Assembly (NCBI GenBank): GCA_947476185.1
Contig: CANJPX010000019.1
Location: forward strand, 1 to 46,572
DNA: 46,572 nucleotides
Direction: 5' to 3'
Source: Bacteroidota bacterium
Lineage (GTDB): Bacteria; Bacteroidota; Bacteroidia; 2-12-FULL-35-15
Shown here: positions 8,117 to 17,194 of the stretch, piece by piece
Layout of the letters: each line of letters starts with the position of its first letter
Numbering within the stretch: the stretch's first letter is position 1
Notes under the pieces: model-generated
The model's input: the letters and a program-made list of their open reading frames with translations, nothing else
Databases searched by the model: none
What the model was told of the DNA's origin: nothing
Program-made: the position numbers and the translations under genes

Positions 8117-8131
8117 TAAATCAATTATCAA

Positions 8132-8464
8132 ATGGACTACAAAAAAACAAATGCAGATTTAACAACAACAACACGCGATCTTAGAAGTTTAGATGGTAAA
8201 TCTGGAAATATCTACGAAAGTATTGCTATTATCTCTAAACGTGCTAATCAAATTAGTGCAGAAATGAAAGAAGAGTTAACAAGCAAACTAGCTGAGTTTG
8301 CTTCAAACACTGATAATTTAGAAGAAATTTTTGAAAATCGTGAGCAGATAGAAATTTCTAAATATTATGAGCGTTTGCCAAAACCTTCATTGATCGCTAT
8401 TCAAGAATTCTTTGACGATAAGATTTATCACCGCAATCCAATTGTTGTGGATGATAAAATTTAA
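8132..8464 (+). CDS. rpoZ: RNA polymerase omega subunit, Bacteroidota form
   Basis: A 110-residue small protein matching the RpoZ/RPB6 family as found in Bacteroidota. The N-terminal part has a characteristic NIYESIAIISKRANQISAEM helix (residues 26-45) that binds the beta' C-terminus, followed by an acidic linker and the ending KPSLIAIQEFFDDKIYHRNP. Omega helps assemble and stabilise RNA polymerase. It follows bamD by 15 bases. The gap of 86 bases to coaBC holds no obvious terminator. Confidence 0.88.
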   Translation: MDYKKTNADLTTTTRDLRSLDGKSGNIYESIAIISKRANQISAEMKEELTSKLAEFASNTDNLEEIFENREQIEISKYYERLPKPSLIAIQEFFDDKIYHRNPIVVDDKI

Positions 8465-8550
8465 TAGGTAAAATAAAAATTTGCAGTTTACTATATCTCG
8501 TTTCATCTTATTGAAATGATCATATTGGTGAACTGCTTTTTTTTAACGAT

Positions 8551-9753
8551 ATGTTGAAAAACAAAAATATATTAATTGGAGTAACTGCCAGTATTGCTGC
8601 CTACAAATCAGCATTTCTAGTTCGGTTATTGGTAAAAGCCGGAGCTAATGTTAAGGTAATAATGACCAAAGCTTCAACCGAATTTATTACCCCTCTTACT
8701 CTTTCTACTCTTTCCAAAAATCCGGTATTAATTGAATTCTCAAACACTAAAAATGGTGAATGGAACAGTCATGTTGATCTTGGTTTGTGGGCAGATGTTT
8801 TTGTGATTGCTCCGGCAACTGCAAATACAATTGCTAAAATGGCAAATGGTATTTGCGACAATCTTTTACTGGCTACTTATTTATCAGCCAGATGTCCGGT
8901 ATTTCTTGCGCCTGCAATGGATCTGGACATGTACAAACATAAAAGCACAATAGAGAATTTAAAGCGTTTGAGATCCTATGGGAACAAAAACATTGATCCC
9001 GGAACCGGAGAGCTGGCAAGTGGATTGCATGGCGAAGGTCGGATGGCGGAACCTGAGGAAATAATATTATTTCTGGAAAAGGAATTTTCTAAAACTGCGC
9101 CCTATAATGGAAAAAAAGTTCTTGTTACTGCAGGCCCAACGTATGAATCTATTGATCCTGTTCGTTATATAGGAAATCATTCTTCCGGTAAAATGGGATT
9201 TGCAATTGCAGATGAATTAGCTTCTCAGGGCGCTGAAGTAACATTGGTATGCGGTCCGAATAACTTAAAAACTAATAATAATAAAATTGTCCGTATTGAT
9301 ATCACAACTGCTGATGAATTGTTTTCAGCTTCCATAAAAGCTTTTAAGAATGCTGATCTAGCAATTCTTTCTGCTGCGGTTGCAGATTTCAAGCCTGCAA
9401 AATCTGCCAGCCAAAAAATAAAAAAATCAAGCGGAACAAAAGCTATCGATTTGATTCCCACCAAAGACACTCTTGCCGAACTTGGAAGGTTAAAAACAAA
9501 AAAACAATTATTGGTTGGTTTTGCATTGGAAACAGAAAATGAAATTGGCAATGCCAAAGAGAAAATAAAAAAGAAAAATTTAGATCTGATCATTCTTAAT
9601 TCACTGAATGATAAGGGTGCCGGATTCAAAGCCGACACCAATAAGATCACGATTATTGACAGAAACAATAAAATCACTAAATTTGAGTTAAAGAGCAAAG
9701 AAGAAGTTGCAAAAGATATATTAAAATCTGTTCTTAATTTTAAATCCAAATAA
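8551..9753 (+). CDS. coaBC: Bifunctional phosphopantothenoylcysteine decarboxylase / phosphopantothenate-cysteine ligase
   Basis: A 400-residue fusion enzyme for two consecutive steps of coenzyme A synthesis. The N-terminal FMN-dependent CoaC domain (about 1-180) has GVTASIAAYKS (10-20), the flavin-binding APATANTIAKMANGICDNLL and the substrate-clamp region PAMDLDMY. The C-terminal CTP-dependent CoaB domain (about 185-400) has TAGPTYESIDPVRYIGNHSS and GKMGFAIADELASQGAEVTL, the dimer and nucleotide region, then AAVADFKP. Length and order are normal. The next gene begins on a TTG one base after the stop, so the two are very likely translated together. Confidence 0.95.
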   Translation: MLKNKNILIGVTASIAAYKSAFLVRLLVKAGANVKVIMTKASTEFITPLTLSTLSKNPVLIEFSNTKNGEWNSHVDLGLWADVFVIAPATANTIAKMANGICDNLLLATYLSARCPVFLAPAMDLDMYKHKSTIENLKRLRSYGNKNIDPGTGELASGLHGEGRMAEPEEIILFLEKEFSKTAPYNGKKVLVTAGPTYESIDPVRYIGNHSSGKMGFAIADELASQGAEVTLVCGPNNLKTNNNKIVRIDITTADELFSASIKAFKNADLAILSAAVADFKPAKSASQKIKKSSGTKAIDLIPTKDTLAELGRLKTKKQLLVGFALETENEIGNAKEKIKKKNLDLIILNSLNDKGAGFKADTNKITIIDRNNKITKFELKSKEEVAKDILKSVLNFKSK

Positions 9754-9754
9754 C

Positions 9755-10654
9755 TTGCGTAAATTATTCATATTCCTTTTAATAATCGTTGCTGACAAAT
9801 CGTTAATAGCTCAGGAACTAAACTGTCAGGTTCAAGTATTATCCAGTCAGATCGCAGGAACAGATAAGAGAGTTTTTGAATCTATGCAAACGGCAATTTA
9901 CGAGTTTATGAATACCCGTAAATGGACCAATGAGACATTCAAAATTGAAGAACGTATCGACTGCAGTATTCTTATTAATATTACAGAAAAAATCGGGTCC
10001 GATGAATTTAAAGGGACCTTGCAAATTCAAGCGCGCAGACCGGTTTATAAGACTTCCTACAACACAGCATTATTAAATTTTAACGATAACGATATAACTT
10101 TTAAATATTTAGAAAGTCAGCCACTTGAATTTGTTGAGAATACCTACTCCTCTAACTTGACCTCCATTTTAGGTTTTTATGCATATTACGTCATTGGATT
10201 AGATTATGATTCATTTGCATTGAATGGCGGAACAGCTTATTTTCAAAAAGCCTTAGCTGTTGCCAATAATGCACAAAATTCCGGATATCAAGGGTGGAAA
10301 GCTTTTGACAGCGACAAAAACAGGTATTGGCTTATCAATAACATGTTAGATGCGACCTTTACAAGTATGCGTGAATGTATGTATAACTACCATCGCAAAG
10401 GTCTTGACGTTATGGCCGACAATAAAGAAAGTGGAAGAGCCGTAATTCTTGAAAGCTTGATGGATCTTAAAAAAGTCCACCAGGTAAAACCTTTATCATT
10501 TAGCTTACAAGTATTCTTCATTGCTAAGGCGGATGAAATTGTAAATGTTTTTTGTGGTGCTTTTTCTGATGAAAAGGCAAAAGTTACTACACTTCTCAAT
10601 GAAATTGATCCTACCAATAGTAATAAATATACGAAAATACAGACCTGTAATTAA
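9755..10654 (+). CDS. porD: Type IX secretion system protein PorD (DUF4835)
   Basis: A 299-residue secreted protein starting with TTG one base after coaBC stops. It has a signal peptide (about 1-19, ending LIAQ), then QELNCQVQVLSSQIAGTDKRVFESMQ and the mid-part QARRPVYKTSYNTALLNFNDND and ILGFYAYYVIGLDYDSFALNGG, typical for DUF4835. The family is restricted to Bacteroidota and has been named PorD for its association with T9SS; its exact step is not known to me. The order bamD-rpoZ-coaBC-DUF4835-recN is widely kept in the phylum. An upstream ATG is absent, so the TTG start is the best choice; it leaves the signal peptide intact. Confidence 0.87.
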   Translation: MRKLFIFLLIIVADKSLIAQELNCQVQVLSSQIAGTDKRVFESMQTAIYEFMNTRKWTNETFKIEERIDCSILINITEKIGSDEFKGTLQIQARRPVYKTSYNTALLNFNDNDITFKYLESQPLEFVENTYSSNLTSILGFYAYYVIGLDYDSFALNGGTAYFQKALAVANNAQNSGYQGWKAFDSDKNRYWLINNMLDATFTSMRECMYNYHRKGLDVMADNKESGRAVILESLMDLKKVHQVKPLSFSLQVFFIAKADEIVNVFCGAFSDEKAKVTTLLNEIDPTNSNKYTKIQTCN

Positions 10655-10676
10655 TAAGATATAATAATAATTTTTG

Positions 10677-10732
10677 ATTTCGACTCCGCTCCTTCTGACA
10701 ATTAATCTGTCATTATTGAGCGGAGTCGAAAT
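10677..10732. repeat. REP-like cruciform between porD and recN
   Basis: A perfect 15-bp stem, ATTTCGACTCCGCTC (10677-10691) against GAGCGGAGTCGAAAT (10718-10732), encloses a second short stem TGACA/TGTCA (10696-10700 and 10708-10712). The wording TTCGACTCCGCTC is a common intergenic repeat in Bacteroidota (from memory). It may also stop transcription from porD, though no T run follows. The rest of the 171-base gap holds no gene. Confidence 0.7.
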
Positions 10733-10825
10733 ATTTACAAAGCTTAATTTACAAACCACTTCTGTTGATTTCTTTTATAATTAATTCAGAAAATTAGCGG
10801 GTAAAAACTTTAATTTAGCGTTGTT

Positions 10826-12514
10826 ATGCTAAAACATTTATCTGTACAAAACTATGCGTTAATAGATAAACTCGAAGTAGAGTTTACCGATGGACTAACT
10901 ATTATTACCGGAGAAACAGGTGCTGGAAAATCGATCCTCTTAGGAGCACTGGGATTAATTGCCGGTAGCAGAGCCGATACCCAAGCATTACAGGATAAAA
11001 CAAAAAAATGTGTTGTTGAAGCTGTTTTTGATATCAAAGATCATTCATTGAAAGATTTTTTTGAGTCTCACGAATTGGATCATGAAAACACCACTTCTAT
11101 TCGCAGGGAAATAAATTCCGAAGGTAAATCACGTGCATTCATAAATGATACACCGGTTACACTCAATCAACTGAAAGAATTGGCGGAATATTTAATCGAT
11201 ATCCATTCACAACATCAAACATTGACATTGAACGGAAGTGCATTTCAGCTTTCTGTAGTTGATTCTTTTGCTGATCATGAAATATTGCTTCAGGAATATT
11301 CGGAAGGATTCAAAAAGTTTAAAAAACTAGAAAAACAACTTAACAACCTAATAGAAAAGGAATCTCAGGCAAAAAAAGATCTGGATTATTTCCAATTTCA
11401 GTTCAACGAATTAGATGAAGCCAACTTGCAAACTGATCAACAATTAGCGATGGAACAAGAATTGGAAATTTTGAACAATTCTGAAGAAATAAAATCGAAT
11501 CTTTCAAAAGCGGCCGGTGGATTATCCGGTGGAGAGCACAATCTACTTTCCTCCTTGAATGAAATAAAAGTAATTTTAGCCTCAATGGCGAAATTTAAGC
11601 CCGAAATAAATGAATTAAGCATCCGGCTTTCCAGTTCCTATATCGAATTGAAAGATATTACTGCTGAACTGGAATCACTAGAACATGACATTTTGTACAA
11701 CCCTAAACGCATTGAAGAACTTAATCTAAAATTGGATGCCGTTTATCGTTTGTTACTAAAACATCAAGTAAAGACAATTGAAGAATTGATCCTGATAAAG
11801 AATGATCTAAGTGATAAACTGCTTGATTTTAGTTCATTGGAGGCCGAAATTGAAAAGGTAAATACTGAATTAAAAGCATTGCAAAAATCATTACAGGTCC
11901 TTGCAAAAAAAATATCAGGAAACCGAAAAAAAACTATTCCTAAAATCGAAAAAGAAATAGCCTCCCTCCTTTCGTCTTTATCCATGCCAAATGCGCAACT
12001 AAAAGTTGAAAACGAGGAATCGGAAATATTGACGGCAAATGGATTAGACAAAGTAAGTTTTCTTTTTTCAGCAAATAAAGGTAGCGATTTTAAAGAACTG
12101 AACAAAGTAGCATCGGGTGGTGAATTATCCCGGTTAATGCTGAGCATTAAATCATTAATAGCACAATTGACAGCCTTACCGACTATCATTTTTGACGAGA
12201 TCGATACAGGAGTTTCCGGTGATGTTGCTGACAAAGTTGGAAGCATCATGCATCAAATGGCCAAAGGGATGCAGGTAATAACAATCACACATTTGCCTCA
12301 GATAGCAAGTAAAGGACAATCACATTTGTTTGTTTACAAGGAGGACAAGCAGAATAAAACGTTCAGTAATATCAGAAAATTAGCGGCCGAAGAACGAATA
12401 CAGGAGATCGCAAAAATGCTGAGTGCAGGAACCCCAACGGCTGCCGCAATAAATAATGCTAAAGAGTTACTAAATGGCCATTCAGGTCTTTCCAAAAGGG
12501 TGAATAAATTGTAA
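10826..12514 (+). CDS. recN: DNA repair protein RecN
   Basis: A 562-residue SMC-like ATPase that acts at DNA double-strand breaks. Walker A is GETGAGKS (29-36). The ABC signature is ASGGELSRLMLSIK and Walker B is PTIIFDEIDTGVSG, followed by ITHLPQIASKG. Between them lies a long coiled-coil region (about 160-390) rich in Lys, Glu and Leu. The length is normal for RecN. It has its own unit after the REP-like hairpin; I see no LexA-type operator. Confidence 0.96.
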   Translation: MLKHLSVQNYALIDKLEVEFTDGLTIITGETGAGKSILLGALGLIAGSRADTQALQDKTKKCVVEAVFDIKDHSLKDFFESHELDHENTTSIRREINSEGKSRAFINDTPVTLNQLKELAEYLIDIHSQHQTLTLNGSAFQLSVVDSFADHEILLQEYSEGFKKFKKLEKQLNNLIEKESQAKKDLDYFQFQFNELDEANLQTDQQLAMEQELEILNNSEEIKSNLSKAAGGLSGGEHNLLSSLNEIKVILASMAKFKPEINELSIRLSSSYIELKDITAELESLEHDILYNPKRIEELNLKLDAVYRLLLKHQVKTIEELILIKNDLSDKLLDFSSLEAEIEKVNTELKALQKSLQVLAKKISGNRKKTIPKIEKEIASLLSSLSMPNAQLKVENEESEILTANGLDKVSFLFSANKGSDFKELNKVASGGELSRLMLSIKSLIAQLTALPTIIFDEIDTGVSGDVADKVGSIMHQMAKGMQVITITHLPQIASKGQSHLFVYKEDKQNKTFSNIRKLAAEERIQEIAKMLSAGTPTAAAINNAKELLNGHSGLSKRVNKL

Positions 12515-12665
12515 TTTAGGCATAGAAAATTAAATTTTCTATTCTCGTTACATACTACTAAAAAAATGAAAAAAAATATGTAGGTTTGTAAGCAGTATTA
12601 AATTAAAAAAAATAGCCTTTAACTTCTCAATTGAGTTGAGGATAAATTGGACAACATTCAAAAAT

Positions 12666-13481
12666 ATGTCAAATAACTTATTAAAAGGGAAACGGGGAAT
12701 CATTACAGGAGCATTGGATGAAAACTCTATTGCCTGGAAAGTGGCAGAAAAAGCACACGAACAAGGCGCAACCTTTATTCTTACCAATGCGCCAATCGCA
12801 ATGCGAATGGGTGAAATAAAAACATTGGCAGAGAAAACAAATTCTCAAATAATACCTGCTGACGCTACAAGCGTTGAGGATCTGACGAATTTATTTACGC
12901 AATCTCAAGAAATTTTAGGTGGAAAAATTGATTTTGTACTTCATTCAATCGGAATGAGTGTCAATATCCGAAAGAACATACCGTATACCGAATCGAATTA
13001 CGAATTTTTTATGAAAGGAATTGATGTTTCTGCATTATCATTTCATAAGATGTTATCTGTTGCAAAAAAAATGGATGCAATAAGTGAGTGGGGAAGCGTT
13101 GTTGCGCTTACATATATGGCAGCACAAAGAACTTACCCTTTCTACACAGATATGGCTGATATCAAAGCGATGTTAGAATCTATTGCGCGTAGTTTTGGAT
13201 ATCATTATGGGGTAGATAAAAAAGTTCGCATCAATACCATTTCTCAATCACCAACAAAAACAACAGCAGGAACAGGAATTAAAGGATTTGGCGATTTTTA
13301 TGATTATGCTGATGCGATCGCTCCACTAGGTAATGCAAGTGCAGAAGATTGCGCAAATTACTGTGTCACTTTATTTTCTGACCTTACACGTATGGTTACA
13401 ATGCAGAATTTATTTCATGACGGAGGTTATTCAAGTACAGGAGTTAGTACAGAAGTTATGACAAAATTAGGATTGGAATAA
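12666..13481 (+). CDS. fabI: Enoyl-ACP reductase, FabI type
   Basis: A 271-residue short-chain dehydrogenase that reduces enoyl-ACP with NAD(P)H in the last step of each fatty-acid elongation round. The cofactor motif is GALDENSIAW (15-24). The catalytic pair follows the FabI pattern Y-x6-K: Y160 and K167 in YTDMADIK, with Y150 upstream in LTYMAAQR. The long substrate loop QSPTKTTAGTGIKGF is also FabI-like. The frame is open back to a TTG at 12636, but the ATG at 12666 places the cofactor motif at the normal distance. A -7-like TAGGTTTG lies at 12581-12588 without a clear -33 partner. Confidence 0.94.
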   Translation: MSNNLLKGKRGIITGALDENSIAWKVAEKAHEQGATFILTNAPIAMRMGEIKTLAEKTNSQIIPADATSVEDLTNLFTQSQEILGGKIDFVLHSIGMSVNIRKNIPYTESNYEFFMKGIDVSALSFHKMLSVAKKMDAISEWGSVVALTYMAAQRTYPFYTDMADIKAMLESIARSFGYHYGVDKKVRINTISQSPTKTTAGTGIKGFGDFYDYADAIAPLGNASAEDCANYCVTLFSDLTRMVTMQNLFHDGGYSSTGVSTEVMTKLGLE

Positions 13482-13512
13482 TTGAATTGAATTATATTAC
13501 TTATTGATCGTA

Positions 13513-13542
13513 AAAAAAGGAACTCAAATGAGTTCCTTTTTT
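13513..13542 (+). terminator. Bidirectional terminator between fabI and the desaturase
   Basis: AAAAAAGGAACTCA (13513-13526) pairs perfectly with TGAGTTCCTTTTTT (13529-13542). It has A and T tracts at both ends and separates convergent genes. Confidence 0.93.
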
Positions 13543-13569
13543 ATTTTAAGATCATTATATCCGTAAACT

Positions 13570-14637
13570 TTACACCCTTCCAACATGTTTTAAATGTATC
13601 ACATGAGAACGTACAGCACTTAAAACGGATGGAAACTCTAAATACTTTACTCCAAATTGTTCGCAAGTTTCGCGAACTAATTCGCTGATCTTAGGGTAAT
13701 GAATATGGCTGATGCGAGGAAACAAATGATGCTCAACCTGAAAATTCAAACCTCCTGTAAACCAGGAAACGATCTTACTTTTTGTAGCAAAATTAGCAGT
13801 GGTTTTAATTTGGTGCACCGCCCACTCTATATCAACTTTATGATTTTCGGAACTTGGTGCAACAAACGTAGCATCCTCAACAATGTGAGCCAATTGAAAT
13901 ACAATGGCGATCACAAACCCGCAAACAAACGCAATCACAGAGTATCCGATAATGGTATCAATTAATCCAACCATAAATATTGGAAGAATCATAAAAACAC
14001 CAACATATACAACTTTAGTGATCCAAAAAATAAAATGCTCTTTGGTATCCATCTTACGGAAAGGCAGATCCCCCACTTTACCGGTAAAATATTTTTTGAA
14101 ATCCTGAACAAAAACCCAAAGTAAATAAGTGATCCCATATAACACAAACCAATAAATATGTTGAAAACGGTGATACCAATGTTTTTTCTGATCCTCATGA
14201 ACACGGATCCATGGCTTGATATCAATATCATCATCCATCCCTTCAATATTTGTAAATGAATGGTGATTAATGTTGTGTTTATATTTCCAAAGATATACGC
14301 TTCCGCCCATTGCATTCAAAGAGTAACCCATTAACTCGTTCACCCAAGTTTTTGTTGAAAAACTGCCGTGAGCTCCATCATGCATCGTATTGAATCCTAT
14401 TGCAGCTAAATTAAGCCCAAACAGTGCGCACAATATCAATGAGACCCATACATTAGGTGTAAAAAAAACTAAAATAGTATAAAGTGAAAATGCTGAAACA
14501 GTAAGGATGATTGTTTTTAAATAAAGTTTAAAATTTCCTGTTTCCTTGATATTATTGGATTTGAAATAGTCGTCAACTTTATCTTTAAGGGAATTAAAAA
14601 AAACACTGTTCTTATTATTAAAACTTACTCGTTGCAT
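13570..14637 (-). CDS. Membrane fatty-acid desaturase (acyl-CoA / front-end type)
   Basis: A 355-residue integral membrane di-iron desaturase. The three histidine boxes are HDGAH (86-90), HNINHH (121-126) and QVEHH in the sequence FQVEHHLFPRISHIHYP near residue 300. The Gln at the start of the third box is typical of front-end desaturases (delta-5/delta-6 type, linoleoyl-CoA desaturase group), but there is no N-terminal cytochrome b5 domain. Four or more membrane segments lie at about 41-80 and 180-245. It would introduce a double bond into membrane acyl chains; regiospecificity cannot be read from sequence. A -7 element TATCTTTG lies on the minus strand at 14668-14661. Related membrane-lipid genes are nearby (fabI, DUF4442). 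Confidence 0.9.
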   Translation of the reverse strand: MQRVSFNNKNSVFFNSLKDKVDDYFKSNNIKETGNFKLYLKTIILTVSAFSLYTILVFFTPNVWVSLILCALFGLNLAAIGFNTMHDGAHGSFSTKTWVNELMGYSLNAMGGSVYLWKYKHNINHHSFTNIEGMDDDIDIKPWIRVHEDQKKHWYHRFQHIYWFVLYGITYLLWVFVQDFKKYFTGKVGDLPFRKMDTKEHFIFWITKVVYVGVFMILPIFMVGLIDTIIGYSVIAFVCGFVIAIVFQLAHIVEDATFVAPSSENHKVDIEWAVHQIKTTANFATKSKIVSWFTGGLNFQVEHHLFPRISHIHYPKISELVRETCEQFGVKYLEFPSVLSAVRSHVIHLKHVGRV

Positions 14638-14721
14638 GCTGATAGGTATTGGTTAATATACAAAGATAATCATAAAAGAGGCTGGATCTTTGTTAATTAA
14701 TCAAAAGGAACGTGTTAAAAA

Positions 14722-15204
14722 CTATTTGAGTTTTCTTTTCAGCGACCATGTAAAAACGAATTCAGCAACAGTATCTCCAGATTCGTCTATGCCAATTGAC
14801 TTCATGTCGGCAATTACACCTTCTTCAGATTGTTTTGCTTTAATGATCAATTCGGAGACAAGATCTCCATCTGCACAAATAAAGTTGATCTTCCCAACAG
14901 CTTTCTTAAAATAGCTCGCCTTATTGTGAATGATCAACATAGAGATAGCAAGATTGGAATTATTGATTGTGTTCATCACCAATAATCCTGTACTCATTTC
15001 TGCAGCCATAGCCTGACAAGCAAAATACATTGAACGAAAAGGATTTTGTGTTAACCACCCAAATTTTATAGTCGTTACAGCTTTTGAATCTGTTAACTCT
15101 TTGACACGAATACCCGCAACAAAAGCCATTGGCAGACTTTTCAAAAGATACAAACGAAACAAAAAAGAATTGTTGACTAATTTTTGAAATTTTGATTTTG
15201 GCAT
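14722..15204 (-). CDS. DUF4442 hotdog-fold protein, putative thioesterase
   Basis: A 160-residue protein of the DUF4442 family, related to the hotdog-fold acyl-CoA thioesterases (PaaI/YiiD-like). Recognisable parts are LPMAFVAGIRVKEL, TTIKFGWLTQNPFRSMYFA, and the central helix AMAAEMSTGLL. No catalytic Asp is obvious beyond the acidic residues of that helix (E around 69), so enzymatic activity is only inferred. It follows the HMG-CoA lyase gene by 12 bases on the same strand and probably shares its message, consistent with acyl-CoA metabolism. Confidence 0.8.
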   Translation of the reverse strand: MPKSKFQKLVNNSFLFRLYLLKSLPMAFVAGIRVKELTDSKAVTTIKFGWLTQNPFRSMYFACQAMAAEMSTGLLVMNTINNSNLAISMLIIHNKASYFKKAVGKINFICADGDLVSELIIKAKQSEEGVIADMKSIGIDESGDTVAEFVFTWSLKRKLK

Positions 15205-15216
15205 CTATCCTAAAAA

Positions 15217-16065
15217 TTAGAATGGGAATGTACTTGCAGTCAAATGCATTGCTTCAGCAAAAGCATTTTCATCAACCCCTGTTACAATATTGTGTTTATT
15301 AAAATAATGCAACAACTTTTCAGTAGGCATATTTCCTGTAAGCTTGTCGGTAGCCATCGGACAACCGCCATAGCCTTTAATAGCACTGTCAAATCGTTTA
15401 CACCCCGACAAGTATGCGGCATGAACTTTTTCTTCCCATGTATCCGGAGTCGTATGTAGGTGCGCCCCAATTTCAACTCCGGGGAACTCAGGGATTATTT
15501 TTGAAAACAATTCTTTTATGTTATCAGGATTCGAAACACCGATAGTGTCACTCAATGCAATAATCTTAACCCCCATTTGTGCCAGGCGCTTTGTCCAAAA
15601 TATTGCAACATCGCTACTCCATTCATCTCCGTATGGATTTCCAAAAGCCATAGAAACATACACAACCAATTCTTTTTTATTTCTAATACACAGATCATTT
15701 ATTTCTTCCACTCTCACCATAGACTCAAGGATAGAAGCATTTGCATTGCGTTGTTGAAACGTTTCAGAAATAGAAAATGGAAAACCTAAATAAGAAATCT
15801 CTTCGAACTCTACTGCATCTTCTGCACCCCTTACATTTGCAACGATCGCTAATAATTTTGACCGTGTTACCGAAAGATCCAATTGATCTAAAACCTGCGC
15901 CGTATCGCGCATTTGAGGAATTGCTTTGGGCGAAACGAAACTTCCAAAATCCACAGTATCAAATCCACATTTTAAAATTGAATTGATGTAGTTTATTTTT
16001 TTTTCTGTTGAAATAAAATCATGTATCCCTTGCATTGCATCGCGAGGACATTCAACTATTTTCAT
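15217..16065 (-). CDS. mvaB: Hydroxymethylglutaryl-CoA lyase
   Basis: A 282-residue TIM-barrel enzyme of the HMGL-like family that splits HMG-CoA into acetoacetate and acetyl-CoA, the last step of leucine breakdown. Seen motifs are [13 protein letters not shown] (start, with catalytic Arg and Asp), [22 protein letters not shown] (metal-binding His pair) and KGYGGCPMA, the Cys-containing active-site loop. The start is taken at 16065 because the ATG overlaps the pyrD stop as ATGA (16062-16065), which points to translational coupling; the longer frame would run well into pyrD. No other leucine-degradation gene is in the window. Confidence 0.9.
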   Translation of the reverse strand: MKIVECPRDAMQGIHDFISTEKKINYINSILKCGFDTVDFGSFVSPKAIPQMRDTAQVLDQLDLSVTRSKLLAIVANVRGAEDAVEFEEISYLGFPFSISETFQQRNANASILESMVRVEEINDLCIRNKKELVVYVSMAFGNPYGDEWSSDVAIFWTKRLAQMGVKIIALSDTIGVSNPDNIKELFSKIIPEFPGVEIGAHLHTTPDTWEEKVHAAYLSGCKRFDSAIKGYGGCPMATDKLTGNMPTEKLLHYFNKHNIVTGVDENAFAEAMHLTASTFPF

Positions 16066-17099
16066 AATCCCTGTTTTAGAATTTCTTTGTTGATACATTT
16101 TATGATTCCCGGGCCTTCATAAATAAATCCTGTATAGATCTGAACCAAGCTTGCTCCTGCTTTCAGCATTTCAACGGCATCATTACCTGTATGAATACCA
16201 CCAACTGCCACTATAGGAAAAGAGCCATTTGATCTATTGTTCAGATATTTCACCACTTCGATGGCGCGCTTGTTTAATGGTTTCCCGCTGAGTCCACCAG
16301 CCCCCATCGCCTCCACTTTTATTTTTTCAGTTTTTAAATTACTTCTGTCAATGGTAGTATTGGTGGCGATAACACCATCGATCTTAGTATCTTTTACAAT
16401 TGAAATGATATCGTCTAATTGTTCATCGGTAAGGTCAGGAGCAATTTTCAGCAGTATCGATTTTGGATTTTTCTTTTGTGCATTTAATTCTTTCATGCGC
16501 ATCAATAATTTTGTCAAAGGCTCCTTCTCTTGCAATGCTCGTAATCCCGGAGTATTTGGAGAACTTACATTCACTACAAAATAATCGACATGATCGAAAA
16601 GTGTTTCAAAACATTTTTCATAATCATTAACTGCATCATCGTTAAAAGTAATTTTATTCTTTCCGATATTTCCACCGATAATTATCTTAGTTTTTCTTTT
16701 TTTCAAATGTTCTACTGCCAATTCCACACCGCCATTATTAAAACCCATTCGGTTTATCAATGCTTCATCTTCGGGTAACCTGAACATTCGTGGTTTCTCA
16801 TTTCCTGGCTGAGCTTTTGGTGTCAATGTCCCAATCTCAATAAAGCCAAATCCAAAATATCCTAACTCATCAAACAACATCGCATCTTTATCTAATCCGG
16901 CAGCTAATCCGACTGGATTTGGAAATGTTAACCCAAAAACCTTCCGCTCCAAACGTTTATCTTTAACAGTATAAATACTTTTTATGATCGAGGGAACTCC
17001 AGGGATCTTGCAGAAAAATTTGATCGCCTTAAAAACGAAATGATGAATATTTTCGGGTTGAAAAAGGAAAAATACAGGTCTGATTATGCTTTTATACAT
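16062..17099 (-). CDS. pyrD: Dihydroorotate dehydrogenase, quinone-linked class 2
   Basis: A 345-residue FMN enzyme that oxidises dihydroorotate to orotate and passes electrons to quinone. The N-terminal helix [20 protein letters not shown] is the membrane-associated extension of class 2. Then [13 protein letters not shown] (FMN), [31 protein letters not shown] with the catalytic Ser, and [10 protein letters not shown] with the FMN phosphate loop. The frame is open to a TTG at 17114, but a -7 element TAATTTTG lies at 17123-17116 on the minus strand, which would start transcription near 17109. The ATG at 17099 is therefore preferred. It heads pyrD-mvaB-DUF4442. Confidence 0.94.
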   Translation of the reverse strand: MYKSIIRPVFFLFQPENIHHFVFKAIKFFCKIPGVPSIIKSIYTVKDKRLERKVFGLTFPNPVGLAAGLDKDAMLFDELGYFGFGFIEIGTLTPKAQPGNEKPRMFRLPEDEALINRMGFNNGGVELAVEHLKKRKTKIIIGGNIGKNKITFNDDAVNDYEKCFETLFDHVDYFVVNVSSPNTPGLRALQEKEPLTKLLMRMKELNAQKKNPKSILLKIAPDLTDEQLDDIISIVKDTKIDGVIATNTTIDRSNLKTEKIKVEAMGAGGLSGKPLNKRAIEVVKYLNNRSNGSFPIVAVGGIHTGNDAVEMLKAGASLVQIYTGFIYEGPGIIKCINKEILKQGL

Positions 17100-17194
17100 C
17101 GCAATGAATTTCAAGCAAAATTACTACAAATAAACAATTTGGAGTAATGCCTAATAAAATTATTTCTCAGCATTAGTGAATAACTAATTACTTA

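Noticed and set aside
9225..9749. 174-codon open frame on the minus strand
   Set aside because: It lies wholly inside coaBC, whose domains and motifs are complete; the antisense translation has no recognisable domain.
11764..12249. 161-codon open frame on the minus strand
   Set aside because: Antisense shadow of the RecN coiled-coil and ATPase region; low-complexity Ser/Phe-rich translation.
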